From contig NC_135570.1 in assembly GCF_964340395.1 (NCBI RefSeq), forward strand, positions 17,263,322 to 17,327,321: 64,000 nt of DNA. Reading direction: 5' to 3'. The DNA is from Glandiceps talaboti. Taxonomy: Eukaryota; Hemichordata; Enteropneusta; Spengelidae. The notes under the pieces are model-generated. The model saw nothing but the letters and a program-made list of their open reading frames with translations, did not search any database and was not told the origin of the DNA. Both the position numbers and the translations under genes were made by a program. This document shows, piece by piece, positions 61,001 through 62,237 of the stretch (its first letter is position 1; each line of letters opens with the position of its first letter).

Positions 61001-62066
61001 GATACAACATATCTGTTCTTATCCAAAGTGATCAGAGTTTGTCAGATACAACATATCTGTTCTTATCCAAAGTGATCAGAGTTTGTCAGATACAACATAT
61101 CTGTCCTTATCCAAAGTGATCAGAGTTTGTCAGATACAACATATCTGTTCTTATCCAAAGTGATCAGAGTTTGTCAGATACAACATATCTGTTCTTATCC
61201 AAAGTGATCAGAGTTTGTCAGATACAACATATCTGTTCTTATCCAAAGTGATCAGAGTTTGTCAGATACAACATATCTGTTCTTATCCAAAGTGATCAGA
61301 GTTTGTCAGATACAACGTATCTGTTCTTATCCAAAGTGATCAGAGTTTGTCAGATACAACATATCTGGCCTTATCCAAAGTGATCAGAGTTTGTCAGATA
61401 CAACATATCTGTTCTTATCCAAAGTGATCAGAGTTTGTCAGATACAACATATCTGTTCTTATCCAAAGTGATCAGAGTTTGACAGACACAGCGTATCTGT
61501 TCTTATCCAAAGTGATCAGAGTTTGTCAGATACAACAAACAAAGTTTCATATCCTGAAAGAAGTGTATAAAAACAGAAAATATTGAATGTATACAGCAAA
61601 GTGTTTATTGATGTGTTTTTATTGTACACTGGTGTAAACCCTAAAGGTTTTACAACATTTAGGAAAAAGATTCTTGCACAAAAAGCATATTTTTTATTTT
61701 AAAATGTTTGGGTTTTTTGCAAACGTGTGATGTATGATATATGCAATACAATCAAAATTATATTTGCAAATAACTGAATCATAAACTTTTGGTGGGAAAA
61801 ATAAAAAAATATATTAAAAGTACCACAATTTTATATGAAGTGGTATGGTCACTAACATATTTTCCATGTTTTTCCTTTTGTTACAGTTATCTCCAAATAT
61901 TATTGCAGGACTTCATGAAATTTCACAAGCTATCATAAATTATAACTACCAGCATGGTCTTGGCGTCCACCAACAAATAGTAGCAACTAGTAATTTCTCA
62001 GAAATTGGCACTTTTATGCCAGGATTAAAGGTCCTAATGCAAGTTGCAACCCAACTTAGAGTGTAG
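1588..62066 (+). CDS. SEC31: SEC31, COPII outer-coat protein (22 coding exons)
   Basis: The gene encodes the large outer-coat subunit of COPII, which pairs with SEC13 to form the cage of vesicles leaving the endoplasmic reticulum and boosts SAR1 GTP hydrolysis on SEC23. Exons: 1588-1700, 3589-3678, 10568-10721, 10954-11091, 15314-15454, 15953-16095, 16620-16896, 20041-20166, 22486-22713, 24927-25163, 31715-31841, 42613-42791, 47610-47736, 50245-50393, 50895-51065, 51617-51793, 53234-53773, 54690-54920, 56056-56091, 58481-58600, 59342-59413, 61887-62066. The joined frame gives about 1251 residues; human SEC31A is about 1220. Domains: WD40 propeller about 1-340, SEC13-completing segment about 375-410, alpha-solenoid about 420-800, disordered linker about 810-1130 with W1028-N1029, C-terminal helical domain about 1135-1251. 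Introns 1, 2 and 6 are phase 2, introns 11 and 13 are phase 1, the rest are phase 0. The start is chosen because [10 protein letters not shown] matches the family N-terminus and has A at -3. A clear PPPPGF-type ALG-2 site is not visible. Paralogue status (A or B) cannot be assigned outside vertebrates. Confidence 0.96.
1992..2156. repeat. 33-bp minisatellite, 5 copies
   Basis: Five tandem 33-bp units containing GTATCACCAGATAATACATC in intron 1. The unit length is a multiple of three, so frames stay open on both strands (1950-2293), but the peptides are simple repeats and do not resemble a gene. Confidence 0.92.
2961..3564. repeat. 24-bp minisatellite, about 25 copies
   Basis: Tandem 24-bp units built around ATTGCTAGCATCCAAATCA, with A/G and T/C variants and one single-T insertion near 3325. 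It contains the palindrome GCTAGC. The array stops 24 bp before exon 2, so it occupies the branch-point region of intron 1. The open frames here (up to 210 residues on the minus strand) come from the 24-bp period. Confidence 0.95.
3589..3678 (+). CDS. SEC31: SEC31 exon 2
   Basis: Completes Ser38 (AG from exon 1 plus T) and encodes [14 protein letters not shown] up to His67, then the first two bases of Arg68. It corresponds to the STNASLEIFEL stretch of vertebrate SEC31A. Acceptor TTGTAG, donor CATAG|GTAAGT. The pyrimidine tract before it is weak. Confidence 0.93.
3679..4910. other. Intron 2, proximal unique part
   Basis: AT-rich intronic sequence before the family B copy. I see no array, terminal repeats or convincing coding segment in it. 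The 95-residue frame at 3916-4203 has no recognisable motif and is probably chance. Confidence 0.5.
4911..5801 (+). mobile_element. Family B Helentron-like element, copy B1
   Basis: Starts with AGCACAACTGAAC, which pairs with GTTCAGTAGTGCT a few bases on (one mismatch, TGAG loop). A (GT)n run follows near 4957-4972. The body has degenerate internal repeats of the type AAACTACTCTGCAGATTGGG. Near the 3' end is AGTTGTGCT, the inverse of the start, then a short hairpin CGCCATTGGCG and a T run. There is no open frame, so it is non-autonomous. Assignment to a rolling-circle class is inference. Confidence 0.72.
5802..6640. other. Intron 2 sequence, nothing recognised
   Basis: AT-rich spacer between the family B copy and the reverse transcriptase remnant. 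Short frames (62-66 residues) are present on both strands without recognisable motifs. The 3' part may be decayed upstream sequence of the same retroelement, but I cannot show it. Confidence 0.45.
6641..7505 (+). pseudogene. Non-LTR retrotransposon reverse transcriptase remnant
   Basis: The 3' end of a LINE-type ORF2. The frame opens with [10 protein letters not shown], where FADD is the reverse transcriptase catalytic motif. It meets a TGA stop at 6794-6796 and continues in the same frame as [20 protein letters not shown] and [12 protein letters not shown], hallmarks of the thumb and C-terminal region of CR1/Jockey-group elements. Near 7234 the frame shifts to [19 protein letters not shown], and a decayed VDWNHL and [12 protein letters not shown] tail ends near 7505. 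The 5' two-thirds (endonuclease and palm) are absent. With one stop, at least one frameshift and the truncation it cannot be active. It lies in SEC31 intron 2, same strand as the host gene. Clade assignment within Jockey/CR1 is uncertain. Confidence 0.88.
7506..8436. other. Intron 2 sequence after the LINE remnant
   Basis: The first 100-250 bp may be the 3' UTR of the retroelement. The rest shows no arrays or recognisable coding content. The frames at 8111-8429 carry no known motif. Confidence 0.45.
8440..10169. mobile_element. Inverted-repeat-bounded segment containing A1
   Basis: The left end reads TGTTCTCCCCAGAGGATTTT (8441-8460). The right end carries the inverse, AAAATCCTGGGGAGAACAC (10151-10169), with a 2-bp difference. 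The motif GGGGAGAACACTGGTAG recurs at about 23537, and a close relative at about 57575. This looks like an element roughly 1.7 kb long, or about 1.06 kb without the inserted A1 copy. No open frame supports a transposase, and no target duplication was identified. Confidence 0.4.
8823..9492 (+). mobile_element. Family A Helentron-like element, copy A1
   Basis: Diverged start AGTCCCTGCCGGACGAAGTC, then a short TCTG/GTCC stretch and three internal units of about 150 bp (unit marker AGACATGCTTGAACAG). It ends with TAGCGGGGA near 9460, the hairpin GTCATT-TTC-AATGAC and CTTG. Preceded by TT and followed by TT. The open frames 9066-9464 (+) and 9228-9458 (-) are products of the repeat and not genes. 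Confidence 0.78.
9493..10567. other. Intron 2, distal part
   Basis: AT-rich, no arrays. It contains the right inverted-repeat end at 10151-10169 described separately. Otherwise I see nothing beyond the acceptor CTTGCAG before exon 3. Confidence 0.5.
10568..10721 (+). CDS. SEC31: SEC31 exon 3
   Basis: Completes Arg68 and encodes [31 protein letters not shown] and FITKTDK (residues 68-119), the second blade of the propeller. It matches the HKLIWGPY and GGENGNIILYD segments of SEC31A. Ends in phase 0 at AAG|GTAAGA. A partial copy of its 3' coding sequence (ATAGCAATGTCATGTTATATGATGCAGCC, 28 nt region at 10771-10800) sits in the next intron. Confidence 0.95.
10771..10835 (+). repeat. Partial duplication of exon 3 in intron 3
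   Basis: Intron 3 contains GCAATGTCATGTTATATGAT, then GCAGCCAAGCTA and GAATAAGGTTTTAT. These match exon 3 bases 10651-10705, which encode [10 protein letters not shown] and EEGF, with small changes and indels. It lacks flanking splice sites, so it looks like a local tandem duplication that has decayed. Confidence 0.7.
10954..11091 (+). CDS. SEC31: SEC31 exon 4
   Basis: Encodes residues 120-165: [34 protein letters not shown] and PMTPGTKSQ. The WD signature is IYIWDL. It is nearly identical to the vertebrate exon (VRALDVNIFQTNLVASG). Flanked by TTTTTTGCAG and CAG|GTAAGT, phase 0 both sides. Confidence 0.97.
11174..11362. repeat. 21-bp minisatellite, about 9 copies
   Basis: Tandem ACACACTACATGTACCACCTG with T/G variants, in intron 4 directly before the 40-bp array. 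The 62-residue frame reading [14 protein letters not shown] is a by-product of the period. Confidence 0.95.
11367..15150. repeat. 40-bp minisatellite, about 94 copies
   Basis: A 3.8-kb array filling most of intron 4. The unit contains GAAAGTCCAACCCTTCC and GAGTACTGTCTGTATAC. Units differ at a few diagnostic sites: CCTAGAG/CCTTGAG, TATAC/TATAG/TATAT/TACAC and GTCC/GTCT. One rearranged copy lies at about 12025-12062. Part of the array shows a 13-unit (520-bp) higher-order period. Long frames on both strands, such as those giving [14 protein letters not shown], exist because 120 bp is three units and the unit lacks stops. They are not genes. Confidence 0.97.
15314..15454 (+). CDS. SEC31: SEC31 exon 5
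   Basis: Residues 166-212: [38 protein letters not shown] and TDHSSR. VVWDLR is a WD signature. Almost the same as the vertebrate exon. Acceptor TTGTTGCAG, donor AGG|GTAAGT, phase 0. Confidence 0.97.
15629..15667. repeat. (AAC)n/(CAG)n microsatellite
   Basis: About ten ACA-type triplets followed by CAGCAGCAG in intron 5. Simple sequence. Confidence 0.9.
15953..16095 (+). CDS. SEC31: SEC31 exon 6
   Basis: Residues 213-259: [39 protein letters not shown] and LKTLENHQ, plus two bases of Arg260. IQMWDLR is the WD signature. Donor CACCAACG|GTAGGT, phase 2. Acceptor CTTGATAG. Confidence 0.97.
16226..16482. repeat. 43-bp minisatellite with 86-bp dimer period
   Basis: Six units containing CCACACTGTAGCATACACAC and TACTATGGTGTGA, in intron 6. 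Units alternate strictly between GTGA(C/T)GTCAGAAAG and GTGACATTAGAATG endings, so the true repeat is an 86-bp dimer in about three copies. One unit carries a perfect TGACGTCA. Confidence 0.93.
16620..16896 (+). CDS. SEC31: SEC31 exon 7
   Basis: Residues 260-352: [73 protein letters not shown], then QQQQQTTDM. It carries the last propeller blades, matching LAIAWSMADPELLLSCGKD and [17 protein letters not shown] of SEC31A. A short CAG/CAA-encoded Gln run follows the propeller. Donor ATG|GTGAGT, phase 0. Confidence 0.97.
17239..17686. repeat. 28-bp minisatellite, 16 copies
   Basis: Tandem GTAACCATACCCCATCCTGT plus ATAATAAT in intron 7, with C/A and C/T variants. The 116-residue minus-strand frame here is repeat-derived. 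Confidence 0.96.
17966..18350. repeat. 34-36-bp minisatellite, about 11 copies
   Basis: Units of TAATCTGTGATGTCATTGCA followed by TAATCCTCACATTCC. The early copies lack a CC and are 34 bp, later ones 36 bp. Intron 7. Confidence 0.95.
18353..20040. other. Intron 7, distal 1.7 kb without recognised features
   Basis: Mixed-composition intronic DNA. Frames of 60-118 residues occur (18450-18806, 18739-18921 minus, 19691-19894) but none shows a known domain or splice-consistent context. Nothing else was recognised before the acceptor TCATCATCAG of exon 8. Confidence 0.5.
20041..20166 (+). CDS. SEC31: SEC31 exon 8
   Basis: Residues 353-394: [16 protein letters not shown], then [23 protein letters not shown](L/I)RRPVGASF is one of the most conserved SEC31 stretches and begins the segment that inserts a blade into the SEC13 propeller. 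Donor GGG|GTAAGT, phase 0. Confidence 0.97.
20629..21945. repeat. 38-bp minisatellite with telomere-like core
   Basis: Units contain AGGATTAGGGTTAAGAACAC and ATAGATACTGGTAATGTC, in intron 8. About 1.5 copies lie before a 244-bp insertion (20684-20927) and about 26 copies after it. Each unit carries TTAGGGTTA, which matches 1.5 animal telomere repeats, but the unit as a whole is not telomeric. Confidence 0.95.
20684..20927. mobile_element. 244-bp GC-richer insertion inside the 38-bp array
   Basis: The array is interrupted after ACACATAG and resumes at TAGAGACTGG, so the insert is bounded on both sides by TAG (20681-20683 and 20928-20930), a possible 3-bp target duplication. The insert is more CG-rich than its surroundings (GCGCCGACG, GACGACGG). 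It begins AAGGGTCGTTCTCACTAGAG and has partial inverted similarity near its ends (TCGACAAC on both halves). It fits a small non-autonomous DNA element. The 91-residue frame through it has no recognised motif. Confidence 0.55.
22486..22713 (+). CDS. SEC31: SEC31 exon 9
   Basis: Residues 395-470: [34 protein letters not shown] and [17 protein letters not shown] ends the SEC13-completing blade and VFISQVVTE-like sequence starts the alpha-solenoid (ancestral coatomer element). Matches SEC31[12 protein letters not shown] and VWSFLK. Acceptor GGTTACAG, donor AAG|GTATCG, phase 0. Confidence 0.97.
22995..23156. repeat. 57-bp tandem repeat, 3 copies
   Basis: Units containing GACACTACACGTCTAGTACT and GTGCATCTAAACC, in intron 9. 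The first copy is shorter. Confidence 0.88.
23562..24392 (+). mobile_element. Family A Helentron-like element, copy A2
   Basis: Begins AGTCCCCGCGGACGAAGTCC after a T run. The 5' hairpin is CGGAC-GAA-GTCCG flanked by GTCCCCG and CGGGGAC. A (GTCC)n tract follows at 23615-23664, then three internal units of about 150 bp. It ends GCGGGGACTAT, hairpin GTCATT-CTC-AATGGC (one mismatch), CTTG. Just before it is the GGGGAGAACACTGGTAG motif seen at 10155. Frames inside it are repeat by-products. Confidence 0.82.
24393..24926. other. Intron 9, distal part
   Basis: AT-rich unique sequence. Nothing recognised except the acceptor CATATTTTAG of exon 10. Confidence 0.5.
24927..25163 (+). CDS. SEC31: SEC31 exon 10
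   Basis: Residues 471-549: [47 protein letters not shown] and [12 protein letters not shown]. Matches SEC31A VNFEDDSRGKYLELLGY. The second half is a polar, less conserved loop in the solenoid. Donor AAG|GTAAGG, phase 0. Confidence 0.96.
25222..25782. repeat. 18-21-bp minisatellite, about 28 copies
   Basis: Units GTAGATGACATCATTATATCA and shorter forms lacking ATA, in intron 10. Copy lengths are mixed and some units have lost several bases (GTAGATGGCGTATCA). Confidence 0.94.
25862..26510. repeat. About 73-bp minisatellite, 9 copies
   Basis: Units contain GGAACCCTGGTAAAATGACT, GGGGAACTCAGGTAGAT and ACCTACTTGCCACTCTTA. Length varies from about 69 to 74 bp. The CTGGGGAACTCAGGTAGATT part resembles the CTGGGGAGAACACTGGTAGATT motif found near family A copy A2. 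Confidence 0.92.
26611..27118. repeat. 40-bp minisatellite, about 12.5 copies (left part)
   Basis: Units TAGTGGGAGAGAGGGTCTGG plus CATCAGTGTGATCTTTGTT in intron 10. The array is interrupted by family A copy A3 at 27119 and resumes at about 28330. Confidence 0.95.
27119..28329 (+). mobile_element. Family A Helentron-like element, copy A3
   Basis: Full-looking copy of 1.2 kb inserted into the 40-bp minisatellite. 5' hairpin AGTCCCCGCGGA...GTCCGG...CGGGGAC, (GTCC)n at 27168-27214, five internal units at about 150-bp spacing plus a partial one, then GCGGGGACTAT, hairpin GTCATT-CTC-AATGAC and CTTG. The flanking array reads TTTGTT on the left and TTTAGTGG on the right, so the empty site can be inferred as TTTGTTTAGTGG. 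Confidence 0.88.
28330..28402. repeat. 40-bp minisatellite, right part after A3
   Basis: Two more copies of the TAGTGGGGAGGGGGTCTTGC unit directly after the family A element, which shows that the element split a pre-existing array. Confidence 0.93.
28480..31612. repeat. 40-bp minisatellite, about 78 near-identical copies
   Basis: Units TCTGATAAGTTATTGTTAAT plus GTGATATACAGTACTAGATG. Only two sites vary regularly: A/G before CTAG, and AGATGTC versus AGGTTTC. All four combinations occur. One extra change (GGTATACAG) is at about 29511. No open frame. The array is unrelated in sequence to the 40-bp arrays at 11367 and 26611. Confidence 0.97.
31715..31841 (+). CDS. SEC31: SEC31 exon 11
   Basis: Residues 550-591 plus one base of Asp592: [41 protein letters not shown] poorly conserved polar loop, placed by position, frame and splice sites (CTCTGTAG, AAAG|GTACGT, phase 1). 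The next exon supplies AC to complete Asp. Confidence 0.88.
31887..33029. mobile_element. pogo/Tigger-like MITE with nested minisatellite
   Basis: The left end is CAGTCAAACCTGT (31887-31899) and the right end its exact inverse ACAGGTTTGACTG (33017-33029). TA flanks both sides (31885-31886, 33030-33031), fitting a TA target duplication. Subterminal motifs repeat at both ends (GTGGCCACTATAGAGAGGTGAC on the left; AGAGAAGGTGACCGCTCTGTC on the right). CAG...CTG ends with TA fit the pogo/Tigger branch of Tc1-mariner. No transposase frame is present. A 45-bp minisatellite fills 32084-32495. Confidence 0.78.
32084..32495. repeat. 45-bp minisatellite, 9 copies, inside the MITE
   Basis: Units TTTACAATTCAATGACAACT plus CTGCTTTGCATACAATGTACATGTA, with small indels in the ACATGTACA part. 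Open frames on both strands (32090-32500, 32199-32456) are repeat by-products. Confidence 0.95.
33224..34138. mobile_element. Element with perfect 22-bp terminal inverted repeats
   Basis: 33224-33245 (ATTATATTATACCAGT...) and 34117-34138 (...ACTGGTATAATATAAT) are exact inverse complements over 22 bp and enclose 915 bp that is GC-richer than the surrounding intron. No transposase frame was seen. No clear target duplication, so superfamily is undetermined. Confidence 0.72.
34139..34281. repeat. Near-perfect 140-bp palindrome
   Basis: The left arm AGCGATAAACCACCCC... with GGTATACCA and GGTTTTGACCAGTGAAC is mirrored by GTTCACTGGTCAAAACC, TGGTATACC and GGGGTGGTTTATTGCT. Arms of about 65-70 bp have only a few mismatches, centred near 34210 (TGCACTCGCTATCGCTCGTGCA region). 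It abuts the 22-bp-TIR element on the left and the 41-bp array on the right. Confidence 0.88.
34286..41400. repeat. 41-bp satellite-like array, about 173 copies
   Basis: A 7.1-kb array filling most of intron 11. Units contain CATAGCCTGTACTAAAACAT and CCCTATCCCTAATGTTACTAA. Variants: 38-bp units with TGTTAACATAG, 40-bp units with CATAGCTGTACTAAAGC, and CCCCATCCCCAATGTCAC units. Rare breaks (CCAATTGTACT) occur near 36900 and 41370. Higher-order periods of 284 bp and 1142 bp are visible. The minus strand contains ATTAGGGATAGGG. Confidence 0.98.
41452..41491. repeat. (ATCA)n microsatellite
   Basis: About nine tandem ATCA units just after the 41-bp array. Confidence 0.93.
41649..42029. repeat. 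Inverted repeat pair, 15-bp arms
   Basis: TCTAGCGAATGTCAT (41649-41663) is mirrored exactly by ATGACATTCGCTAGA (42015-42029). The 381-bp span has no coding frame of note. It may be a decayed MITE, but no target duplication is evident. Confidence 0.45.
42236..42370 (-). pseudogene. Non-LTR reverse transcriptase C-terminal fragment
   Basis: On the minus strand the frame reads [20 protein letters not shown] followed by [15 protein letters not shown], a typical C-terminal stretch of CR1/RTE-like LINE ORF2 proteins. Only about 45 residues remain. Upstream in the same open frame, residues come from a family B end (42388-42492), so the fragment was truncated and joined to that repeat. It belongs to a different LINE lineage from the remnant at 6641-7505, judging by sequence. 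Confidence 0.78.
42388..42492 (+). mobile_element. Family B 3'-end fragment
   Basis: GGATAGGCAACTGG, CAGCATATGGATAAAC and TACAGTTGTTCTACAATGCC match the 3' end of copy B2 (44332-44421) and the hairpin end of B3. Only the last 105 bp remain. Confidence 0.75.
42613..42791 (+). CDS. SEC31: SEC31 exon 12
   Basis: Completes Asp592 and encodes [40 protein letters not shown] and [12 protein letters not shown] (to 651). Matches SEC31A DGLITQALLTGNFESAVDLC and IILAIAGGQELLARTQKKYF, the core of the alpha-solenoid. Acceptor TTTCCAG, donor AGG|GTAAGT, phase 0. Confidence 0.97.
42929..44421 (+). mobile_element. Family B Helentron-like element, copy B2
   Basis: Longest B copy. 5' hairpin AGCACAACTGAACTG...GTTCATTAGTGCT, a long (TGTC)n tract at 42978-43051, internal units of the type CAGATTGGTTTGAAATTTGG, repeated TAGCAAC(A/C)ATGACCA blocks, and AGTTGTGCTA near the end. 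The terminal hairpin seen in B1 and B3 is missing, so the 3' end is slightly truncated. It contains an extra segment at about 43780-44040 not seen in B1 or B3. Confidence 0.75.
42978..43051. repeat. (TGTC)n microsatellite inside B2
   Basis: About 18 TGTC units, at the same place in the element as the (GT)n run of B1 and the TCTG-rich tract of B3. Confidence 0.97.
44422..45368. other. Intron 12 unique sequence
   Basis: AT-rich, no open frames or arrays of note. Nothing recognised. Confidence 0.5.
45369..45709. repeat. 46-50-bp minisatellite, about 7 copies
   Basis: Units AAATGTCATGTGACATGAGT plus GAAACACCAAGCTTACATCA and TTTTAACTGT. The unit contains the palindrome TGTCATGTGACA. The last copy is broken at CATCATT by family A copy A4; TTTTAGCTGTAAA follows the element at 46908, the rest of the unit. 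Confidence 0.94.
45710..46907 (+). mobile_element. Family A Helentron-like element, copy A4
   Basis: 1.2-kb copy very close to A3 in sequence and length, with five internal units of about 150 bp and a partial sixth. 5' hairpin CGGAC-GAA-GTCCG, (GTCC)n at 45759-45809, 3' GCGGGGACTAT, hairpin GTCATT-ATC-AATGAC, CTTG. Inserted into the 50-bp minisatellite, giving a second readable empty site. Confidence 0.9.
47093..47435. repeat. Foldback repeat with about 57-65-bp arms
   Basis: 47093-47157 (TAGTACCCCACAATGGAAGT ... ATAAAAAATAGGCT) is mirrored by 47379-47435 (AGCCTATTTTTTATGCTTGG ... CATTGTGGGGTACTA). The left arm carries an extra GTTACACA-type duplication. The 221-bp spacer has no open frame. 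Confidence 0.88.
47610..47736 (+). CDS. SEC31: SEC31 exon 13
   Basis: Residues 652-693 plus one base: [42 protein letters not shown]. Matches SEC31A LITAVVMKNWKEIVESCDLK and NWREALAAVLTYAKPDEFS. Acceptor CTTTTTCAG, donor TGTG|GTAAGT, phase 1. Confidence 0.97.
47850..48150. repeat. 28-bp minisatellite, about 11 copies
   Basis: Units ATTAGTCCCCTAAATATCTC plus AAAGATGT, intron 13. Each unit contains TTAGTCCCC, the same nine bases found at the 5' junction of family A elements; the next A copy starts 220 bp downstream. Confidence 0.95.
48370..49325 (+). mobile_element. Family A Helentron-like element, copy A5
   Basis: Begins AGTCCCTGTCAGACGAAGTC (a diverged 5' hairpin), short GTCC tract, four internal units, then GCGGGGACTAT, GTCATT-CTC-AATGTC (one mismatch) and CTTG. 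Flanked by TT on both sides. Confidence 0.82.
49326..50244. other. Intron 13, distal part
   Basis: The first 650 bp are less AT-rich than the surrounding intron and hold frames of 66 and 129 residues (49328-49528, 49568-49957) with no recognised motif. A (CAGA)n/(CA)n microsatellite is at 50131-50163. Exon 14 follows after GTCTTGTAG. Confidence 0.5.
50131..50163. repeat. (CAGA)n(CA)n microsatellite
   Basis: About six CAGA units followed by ACACACAC. Simple sequence in intron 13. Confidence 0.9.
50245..50393 (+). CDS. SEC31: SEC31 exon 14
   Basis: Completes Asp694 and encodes [39 protein letters not shown] and [10 protein letters not shown] (to 743). Matches SEC31A LGTRLENEGDSLLQTQACLC and YICAGNVEKLVACWTK. 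Donor CAG|GTAAGG, phase 0. Confidence 0.97.
50760..50839. repeat. 80-bp GC-rich hairpin in intron 14
   Basis: CTGTAAGGTACG (50760-50771) pairs with CGTATCTTACAG (50828-50839) with one mismatch, and GCGCCCTCAA pairs with TCGAGGGC inside. The hairpin lies 55 bp before exon 15. It could be a very small MITE; it is pre-miRNA-sized, but nothing else supports a miRNA. Confidence 0.65.
50895..51065 (+). CDS. SEC31: SEC31 exon 15
   Basis: Residues 744-800: [40 protein letters not shown] and [11 protein letters not shown]. Matches SEC31A QDLIEKVVILRKAVQ and KMSQYANLLAAQGSIAAAL, the end of the alpha-solenoid. Acceptor is TTGTTAAG, weaker than the other introns; donor GAG|GTAGGA. Confidence 0.96.
51617..51793 (+). 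CDS. SEC31: SEC31 exon 16
   Basis: Residues 801-859: [30 protein letters not shown], then a run of ten Gln encoded by pure CAA, and [14 protein letters not shown] matches MQLRDRLCRAQG of SEC31A; what follows is linker. Phase 0 both ends (TTTACAG, CAG|GTAAGT). The internal CAGCAG|GTACCA at 51681 looks like a weak alternative donor. Confidence 0.95.
51821..52830. repeat. 47-bp minisatellite, about 21 copies
   Basis: Units ACTTGTGATCACAGTTATAG plus ATACAGAACATTAAGATAGC and ATGCATG, beginning 28 bp after the exon 16 donor. Units contain the palindromes GTGATCAC and ATGCAT. Main variation is C/T in TAG(C/T)ATGC. Confidence 0.96.
53234..53773 (+). CDS. SEC31: SEC31 exon 17 (disordered linker)
   Basis: Residues 860-1039, the longest exon. 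Rich in Ser, Gln, Tyr, Pro, Thr ([40 protein letters not shown]), the disordered linker that reaches the inner coat. Near the end is [17 protein letters not shown]1028-N1029 fall where the family places the Trp-Asn pair that contacts the SAR1-SEC23 active site (GWNDPP in SEC31A). Acceptor TTTTACAG, donor AAG|GTAAAA, phase 0. Confidence 0.95.
54690..54920 (+). CDS. SEC31: SEC31 exon 18, with internal alternative donor
   Basis: Residues 1040-1116: [56 protein letters not shown] and ELTHPINTQ. Proline-rich linker. Two usable donors exist: CAG|GTATAT after 54833 and CAG|GTAACA after 54920, both phase 0. The exon can thus be 48 or 77 codons long without changing the downstream frame. Confidence 0.88.
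55596..55997. repeat. Long inverted repeat, two 133-bp arms
   Basis: 55596-55728 (CATGAAAGGAATAC..., AATCACAGTTTTGG inverse, ...CTGATAACAGGAG) is mirrored by 55865-55997 (CTCCTGTTATCAGATAC ... ATTCCTTTCATG) with a modest number of mismatches, around a 136-bp spacer. It lies in intron 18, ending 58 bp before the short exon 19. Confidence 0.93.
56056..56091 (+). CDS. SEC31: SEC31 exon 19 (candidate 12-codon microexon)
   Basis: CAAGTACCTGTGTATCCTTC onward encodes [12 protein letters not shown], in linker style. Bounded by ATTTGCAG and ATG|GTCAGT, phase 0 on both sides, so inclusion or skipping preserves the frame. It is supported only by splice signals, frame and composition, not by a conserved motif. 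Confidence 0.5.
56487..57517 (+). mobile_element. Family B Helentron-like element, copy B3
   Basis: 5' hairpin AGCGCAACTGAACTG...GTTCAGTAGTGCT, TCTG-rich tract near 56538-56565, internal ACTCGGCAGATCAATCTGAA-type units, then CAGTTGTGCTA, hairpin TGCCATTGGTG and a T run. A 137-bp segment (AAATGATGGTTTATATTGCA ... CCATAGCAACA) is tandemly duplicated at about 57200-57475. Confidence 0.78.
57518..58480. other. Intron 19, distal part
   Basis: Contains GGGAGAACACTGGTAGAAT at about 57577 (compare 10155 and 23537), a short duplication of GTGTGACCACTTTGCTACTT (57745-57810), a (GT)n tract and two similar GTGAAATCACTTTACATG blocks at 58300-58370. No gene seen. Confidence 0.6.
57966..58030. repeat. (GT)n microsatellite
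   Basis: About 65 bp of GT with two C interruptions, intron 19. Confidence 0.96.
58481..58600 (+). CDS. SEC31: SEC31 exon 20
   Basis: Residues 1129-1168: [40 protein letters not shown]. Matches PIPDEHLILKTTFEDLIQRC and LSSATDP of SEC31A, the start of the C-terminal domain. Acceptor TTCGTAG, donor CCA|GTAAGT, phase 0. Confidence 0.97.
58752..59140. repeat. 20-bp minisatellite, about 19 copies
   Basis: Tandem GTCAGACTAACGGAAAACAT with G/A variants (CGG/CAG; CGTG/CATG), intron 20. Degenerates into ATCAAACTAATGGAAAA at the 3' end. Confidence 0.96.
59342..59413 (+). CDS. SEC31: SEC31 exon 21
   Basis: Residues 1169-1192: [24 protein letters not shown]. Matches TKRKLDDASKRLEFLYDKLR of SEC31A. Acceptor CTCTCCGTAG, donor GCT|GTAAGTAT. 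The donor and the last exonic bases (GAGAAAATGCT) resemble the repeat unit of the array that follows. Confidence 0.97.
59414..60245. repeat. 44-bp minisatellite carrying 18 splice-donor copies
   Basis: Units GAGAACTAATGTAAGTATAC plus AGACTTTATTAATTTACAAT and (A/G)AAT. The first unit begins at the authentic exon 21 donor and is 48 bp long; from 59462 to 60210 the sequence AAT|GTAAGTATACAG recurs every 44 bp, 18 times. The unit overlaps the end of the exon (GAGAAAATGCT versus GAGAACTAAT). Confidence 0.95.
60246..60868. other. Intron 21 unique sequence
   Basis: AT-rich, with an (AAAAT)n-like stretch at 60627-60656. The 81-residue minus-strand frame at 60500-60745 has no known motif. Nothing else recognised. 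Confidence 0.5.
60869..61540. repeat. 44-bp minisatellite, about 15 copies
   Basis: Units TATCTGTTCTTATCCAAAGT plus GATCAGAGTTTGTCAGATAC and AACA. C/T variation in TGT(C/T)CTTAT. Same unit length as the array at 59414 but unrelated sequence. Confidence 0.96.
61887..62066 (+). CDS. SEC31: SEC31 exon 22 (stop codon)
   Basis: Residues 1193-1251 and [62 protein letters not shown]. Matches LSPTITSGLHNIARSIETRN and HIVSTSNFSETSAFMPVLKV of SEC31A, and the length to the stop is the same as in vertebrates. Acceptor TTTGTTACAG. Confidence 0.98.
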   Translation, partial: LSPNIIAGLHEISQAIINYNYQHGLGVHQQIVATSNFSEIGTFMPGLKVLMQVATQLRV

Positions 62067-62092
62067 GCTGTATTGTTTGTAGCTTTTCTTAC

Positions 62093-62237
62093 CTATTACC
62101 ATACAGACAAGTAACACACAGATTGGTAACGGCTATTGTTCTATTACCATACAGACAAGTAACACACAGATTGGTAACGGCTATTGTTCTATTACCATAC
62201 AGACAAGTAACACACAGATTGGTAACAGCTATTGTTC
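62093..62237. repeat. 48-bp tandem repeat, 3 copies
   Basis: Units CTATTACCATACAGACAAGT plus AACACACAGATTGGTAACGG and CTATTGTT, starting 27 bp after the stop codon, likely transcribed in the 3' UTR. Open frames through it are repeat by-products. Confidence 0.95.
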
